A stretch of DNA of 64,000 bases from Hoeflea sp. YIM 152468 (lineage in GTDB: Bacteria; Pseudomonadota; Alphaproteobacteria; Rhizobiales; Rhizobiaceae), in NCBI RefSeq assembly GCF_029210485.1, contig NZ_JARGET010000023.1, forward strand, positions 1 through 64,000, in the 5' to 3' direction. The first letter of the stretch is position 1. Every line of letters starts with the position of its first letter. This document shows, one piece after another, positions 61,988 to 64,000 of this stretch. The notes beneath the pieces are model-generated. The model was not told the DNA's origin and did no database searches. It saw only the letters and a program-made list of their open reading frames with translations. Made by a program: the position numbers and the translations under genes.

Positions 61988-62320
61988 GTGCCGGGTGGTT
62001 CTCATCCCGATGACCGGGTCGATGGCCCGGAAAAACGGCCCGCATGGCAAGCCGGGGTGTCGTGGGAGTCTCGGCGTGAGTTCCGGTTCGCGGTCGGGCA
62101 GGGGATCGGGAACCTGGACTGCGGCTGGGGAGTAATGTCGATCGGGCTTGCGGTCGACAGCGGTAATGTGGTCTGGATGGCGGCGCTGATCCTGTTAACA
62201 TTCATGGAGAAAACCGGTGTGGGGCGGGTGACAATGAAGCCCGGCGGGGCAATAGTGAGGCTCTTGATGGGCAGCGCTGCTTCGGTGCACGCAGACACAA
62301 GGGGAGGTTCCAGGAGATGA
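61988..62320 (+). pseudogene. Truncated DUF2182-like membrane protein remnant
   Basis: The 110-codon frame has one family-like stretch, from about 62085: LDCGWGVMSIGLAV, then VVWMAALILLTFMEKTGVG. That matches the C-terminal end of DUF2182 membrane proteins, where a Cys/Trp segment is followed by a Trp-Met helix and a Glu-Lys pair. The four or more upstream membrane segments and the Cys-rich region of the family are missing. The start would be GTG. Its stop overlaps the next ORF as ATGA, a layout that suggests a once-functional operon. Decay is inferred. Confidence 0.45.
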
Positions 62321-62634
62321 CGGTCATGGCAGGTGCGGAGCGGGCATTAAGATGCGAAACGGTGGTGCCCTGCGCCTGCACTGCGGTCTGCTCTTGCCAC
62401 ATCTCGCGCGGCCCGAATCCGTGGGCTGCCGGCAAGTGCCGGCCCTGGGCGGACTTCCCCGTCGACTGCGGCTCTGACGGCGCCATTGCGATGGCCGATC
62501 GGCAGCGCCGGATCGCACCGGGCATCATCGTCGCCGGAGCGGCACGGTCGAGGCTGCGCGCCGCAGGCCGGAGCCGGAATTTTGCCAGCCCTGCGGCTGA
62601 GACCTGCATCCGCAACCTGGGCGGTCCGAACTGA
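62317..62634 (+). pseudogene. Degenerate DUF1326-like ORF
   Basis: A 105-codon frame with GGGGAGG before its ATG. Near the N-terminus it reads VVPCACTAVCSCHIS, close to the CNCxxxCPC metal-site-like motif that opens DUF1326 proteins, followed by a further Cys and an Asp/Gly stretch (FPVDCGSDGAIAMAD) in the expected place. The rest is Arg/Ala-rich and unlike the family, which is usually about twice as long. DUF1326 and DUF2182 genes are often neighbours, which supports both assignments. It could also be a short functional variant. Confidence 0.4.
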
Positions 62635-62659
62635 GCAAGCGCTGGGAGGCGTCGGCAGC

Positions 62660-63397
62660 ATGAAACTTCCTTTTAATTACCGCCGCGTGCCCTACGCGGA
62701 GATACGGGCTTTTTCCGTCCATATCCTCACCGCCAGCGGCTCCTTCATGGCGTTTCTGGCACTGGTGGCGGCGGCGGAGAGCCGGTTCGTTGATCTGTGG
62801 TGGTGGCTGGCCGTGGCCATGCTGATCGACGGCATTGACGGGCCGATCGCCCGCAAGCTCAAGGTCAAGGAGGTGCTGCCGAACTGGTCCGGCGTGATGC
62901 TCGACAATGTGATCGACTATGTCACCTATGTGCTGATTCCGGCCTTTGCGCTGTATCAGAGCGGCATGATCGGCGAGCCCTTGTCATTCGTCGCAGCGGG
63001 ACTGATCGTGGTGTCGAGCGCGATCTATTATGCCGACATGGGAATGAAGACCGACGAGAACTTCTTCTCCGGTTTTCCCGTGGCCTGGAACATGCTCGTG
63101 TTTACGCTGTTCGTGACCGATCCATCCGAGACGGTCGCCTTCCTGATCGTGCTGGCAGCGGTCATCATGACATTCCTGCCGATCAATTTCCTCCACCCGG
63201 TCCGTGTCGAGCGGCTTCGGCCACTCAATCTGACGATTTTCAGCATATGGTCTGTGCTGTCTGGCTATGCGCTGCTGCTGCATTTCCAAAGTCCGGACTG
63301 GCTGATGTGGTCGGTGATGCTGACCGGCGGCTATCTGTTCGTGATCGGCGGGATCATGCAACTGTTCCCCCGTCTGGGGGCACGAAGGTCCGTCTAG
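62660..63397 (+). CDS. pcs: Phosphatidylcholine synthase
   Basis: Joins choline directly to CDP-diacylglycerol to make phosphatidylcholine in the inner membrane, the rhizobial-type pathway. The 245 residues have about eight hydrophobic segments and the CDP-alcohol phosphotransferase motif: DGIDGPIARKL, a Gly in NWSGVMLDN and VIDYVTY, giving DG-AR-G-D-D spacing. The PHI-like end FLPINFLHPVRVERLRPLN is characteristic of Pcs. The frame opens at 62486, but the family N-terminus starts at the ATG at 62660 after GGGAGG. Confidence 0.94.
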   Translation: MKLPFNYRRVPYAEIRAFSVHILTASGSFMAFLALVAAAESRFVDLWWWLAVAMLIDGIDGPIARKLKVKEVLPNWSGVMLDNVIDYVTYVLIPAFALYQSGMIGEPLSFVAAGLIVVSSAIYYADMGMKTDENFFSGFPVAWNMLVFTLFVTDPSETVAFLIVLAAVIMTFLPINFLHPVRVERLRPLNLTIFSIWSVLSGYALLLHFQSPDWLMWSVMLTGGYLFVIGGIMQLFPRLGARRSV

Positions 63398-63448
63398 CGA
63401 TCTGGCCGATACAACCGCTTTTCGAAGCCGTTCTTACTGGAGATTACC

Positions 63449-64000
63449 ATGACGAAAGCAATTCTCGTGTCCAAGCACGGCGGCCCCGAGGTTCTCGAAT
63501 GGCACGATCATACAGTCGGCTCACCGGGACAGGGAGAAGTGCGCATCCGCCACGAAGCGGTCGGTCTGAATTTCATCGATGTCTATTTCCGCACCGGACT
63601 TTATCCCGCGCCCCATGGATTGCCGCTGGTGCCGGGCAATGAAGCCGCCGGCATCGTCACCCAGGTCGGCGAGGGTGTGACGCTGTTTCAAGAAGGTGAT
63701 CGTGTCGCCTATGCCGGCCCGATCGGCGCCTATGCGCAGGAGCGGCTGATCGCGGCGGAGAAAATCGTCAAGGTGCCCGATGGCATCGCACTTGATACGG
63801 CTGCCGGCATGATGCTCAAGGGCATGACCGCCGAATATCTGCTCCGCCGCACCTATGCGGTAAAGCCCGGCGACACAATTCTCTACCATGCGGCGGCAGG
63901 TGGGGTGGGGCTGATCATCGGTCAATGGGCCAAGGCCCTTGGGGCCACCCTCATCGGGACGGTCGGGTCGGAAGAAAAGGCCACGCTCGCCAAAGCCCAC
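63449..64000 (+). CDS. NADPH:quinone oxidoreductase (partial, cut by the window edge)
   Basis: The first 184 codons of a zinc-free medium-chain reductase. It begins MTKAILVSKHGGPEVLEW and has the substrate-domain segment VGLNFIDVYFRTGLYP, GNEAAGIVTQVGEGV, and the NADPH Rossmann motif HAAAGGVGLIIGQWAKALGA. The absence of alcohol dehydrogenase zinc ligands points to quinone reductase (Qor type). Such enzymes reduce quinones in the cytoplasm. It lies 52 bases after pcs. The C-terminal part is outside the window. Confidence 0.9.
   Translation, partial: MTKAILVSKHGGPEVLEWHDHTVGSPGQGEVRIRHEAVGLNFIDVYFRTGLYPAPHGLPLVPGNEAAGIVTQVGEGVTLFQEGDRVAYAGPIGAYAQERLIAAEKIVKVPDGIALDTAAGMMLKGMTAEYLLRRTYAVKPGDTILYHAAAGGVGLIIGQWAKALGATLIGTVGSEEKATLAKAH

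Overview
The window is a GC-rich chromosomal segment from an alphaproteobacterium of the Hyphomicrobiales (Rhizobiales), most like a Hoeflea/Rhizobiaceae-Phyllobacteriaceae relative. The assignment rests on gene order: kdsA-eno-ftsB-pdhABC-lpdA-lipA-ratA, then pncC-ispF facing dusB-ntrB-ntrC-ntrY-ntrX-trkA-trkH-hfq-hflX, then glmU-glmS-DUF502-recG-sdhE-mfd. It is also supported by a phosphatidylcholine synthase, an IalB-family protein, a lipoyl domain on PDH E1-beta, and rhizobial-style promoters (CTTG-N17-CTA). The genus is an inference. No phage, transposase, integrase or CRISPR array was seen. One RNA gene is clear, a tRNA-Lys(TTT).

Layout. 0.3-2.7 kb: a small secreted protein, a lipoprotein-type DD-carboxypeptidase and a VOC protein. 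2.7-5.6 kb: kdsA, eno, ftsB. 5.7-14.8 kb: pyruvate dehydrogenase (pdhA, pdhB, aceF), an HdeD-like membrane protein, an SGNH esterase behind a coupled 24-codon leader ORF, a YdcH-like protein, lpdA, two small membrane proteins, lipA and ratA. E1, E2, E3 and the lipoate-making enzyme are therefore clustered. 14.8-15.9 kb: pncC (CinA C-domain) and a stand-alone ispF. 16.1-28.4 kb: dusB, both nitrogen two-component pairs (NtrBC, NtrYX), potassium uptake (TrkA, TrkH), hfq and hflX.

28.4-43.0 kb is the accessory part. It holds an endonuclease/phosphatase-fold protein behind two strong palindromes and a catabolic locus on the minus strand. That locus has an acyl-CoA dehydrogenase, CoA-transferase and hotdog hydratase, then a DoeB/EutE-like deacylase, an EutB/threonine-dehydratase-like enzyme and a TIM-barrel hydrolase. 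A LysR regulator is divergent, and a GlcD-type flavoprotein lies beyond it. After these come the glutathione-dependent formaldehyde oxidation genes (adhC, fghA) with their own divergent LysR gene, and a bestrophin-like channel. 43-45 kb: tRNA-Lys, ccdA and an EamA transporter. 45.2-55.4 kb: glmU, glmS, DUF502, recG, sdhE, mfd. 55.5-64 kb: a FrnE-like DsbA protein, an orphan YejA-type binding protein, ialB, hspQ, an AEC transporter, a UbiH-family hydroxylase, two decayed but still overlapping ORFs resembling DUF2182 and DUF1326, pcs and a truncated quinone reductase.

The observations most worth following are the unassigned catabolic locus, ispF without its usual IspD partner domain, the DUF2182/DUF1326 remnants, an intrinsic terminator pointing the wrong way between kdsA and eno, the palindromes before the 28.7-kb gene, and the leader ORF before the SGNH esterase. 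All functional statements come from reading sequence motifs; no database search was run.
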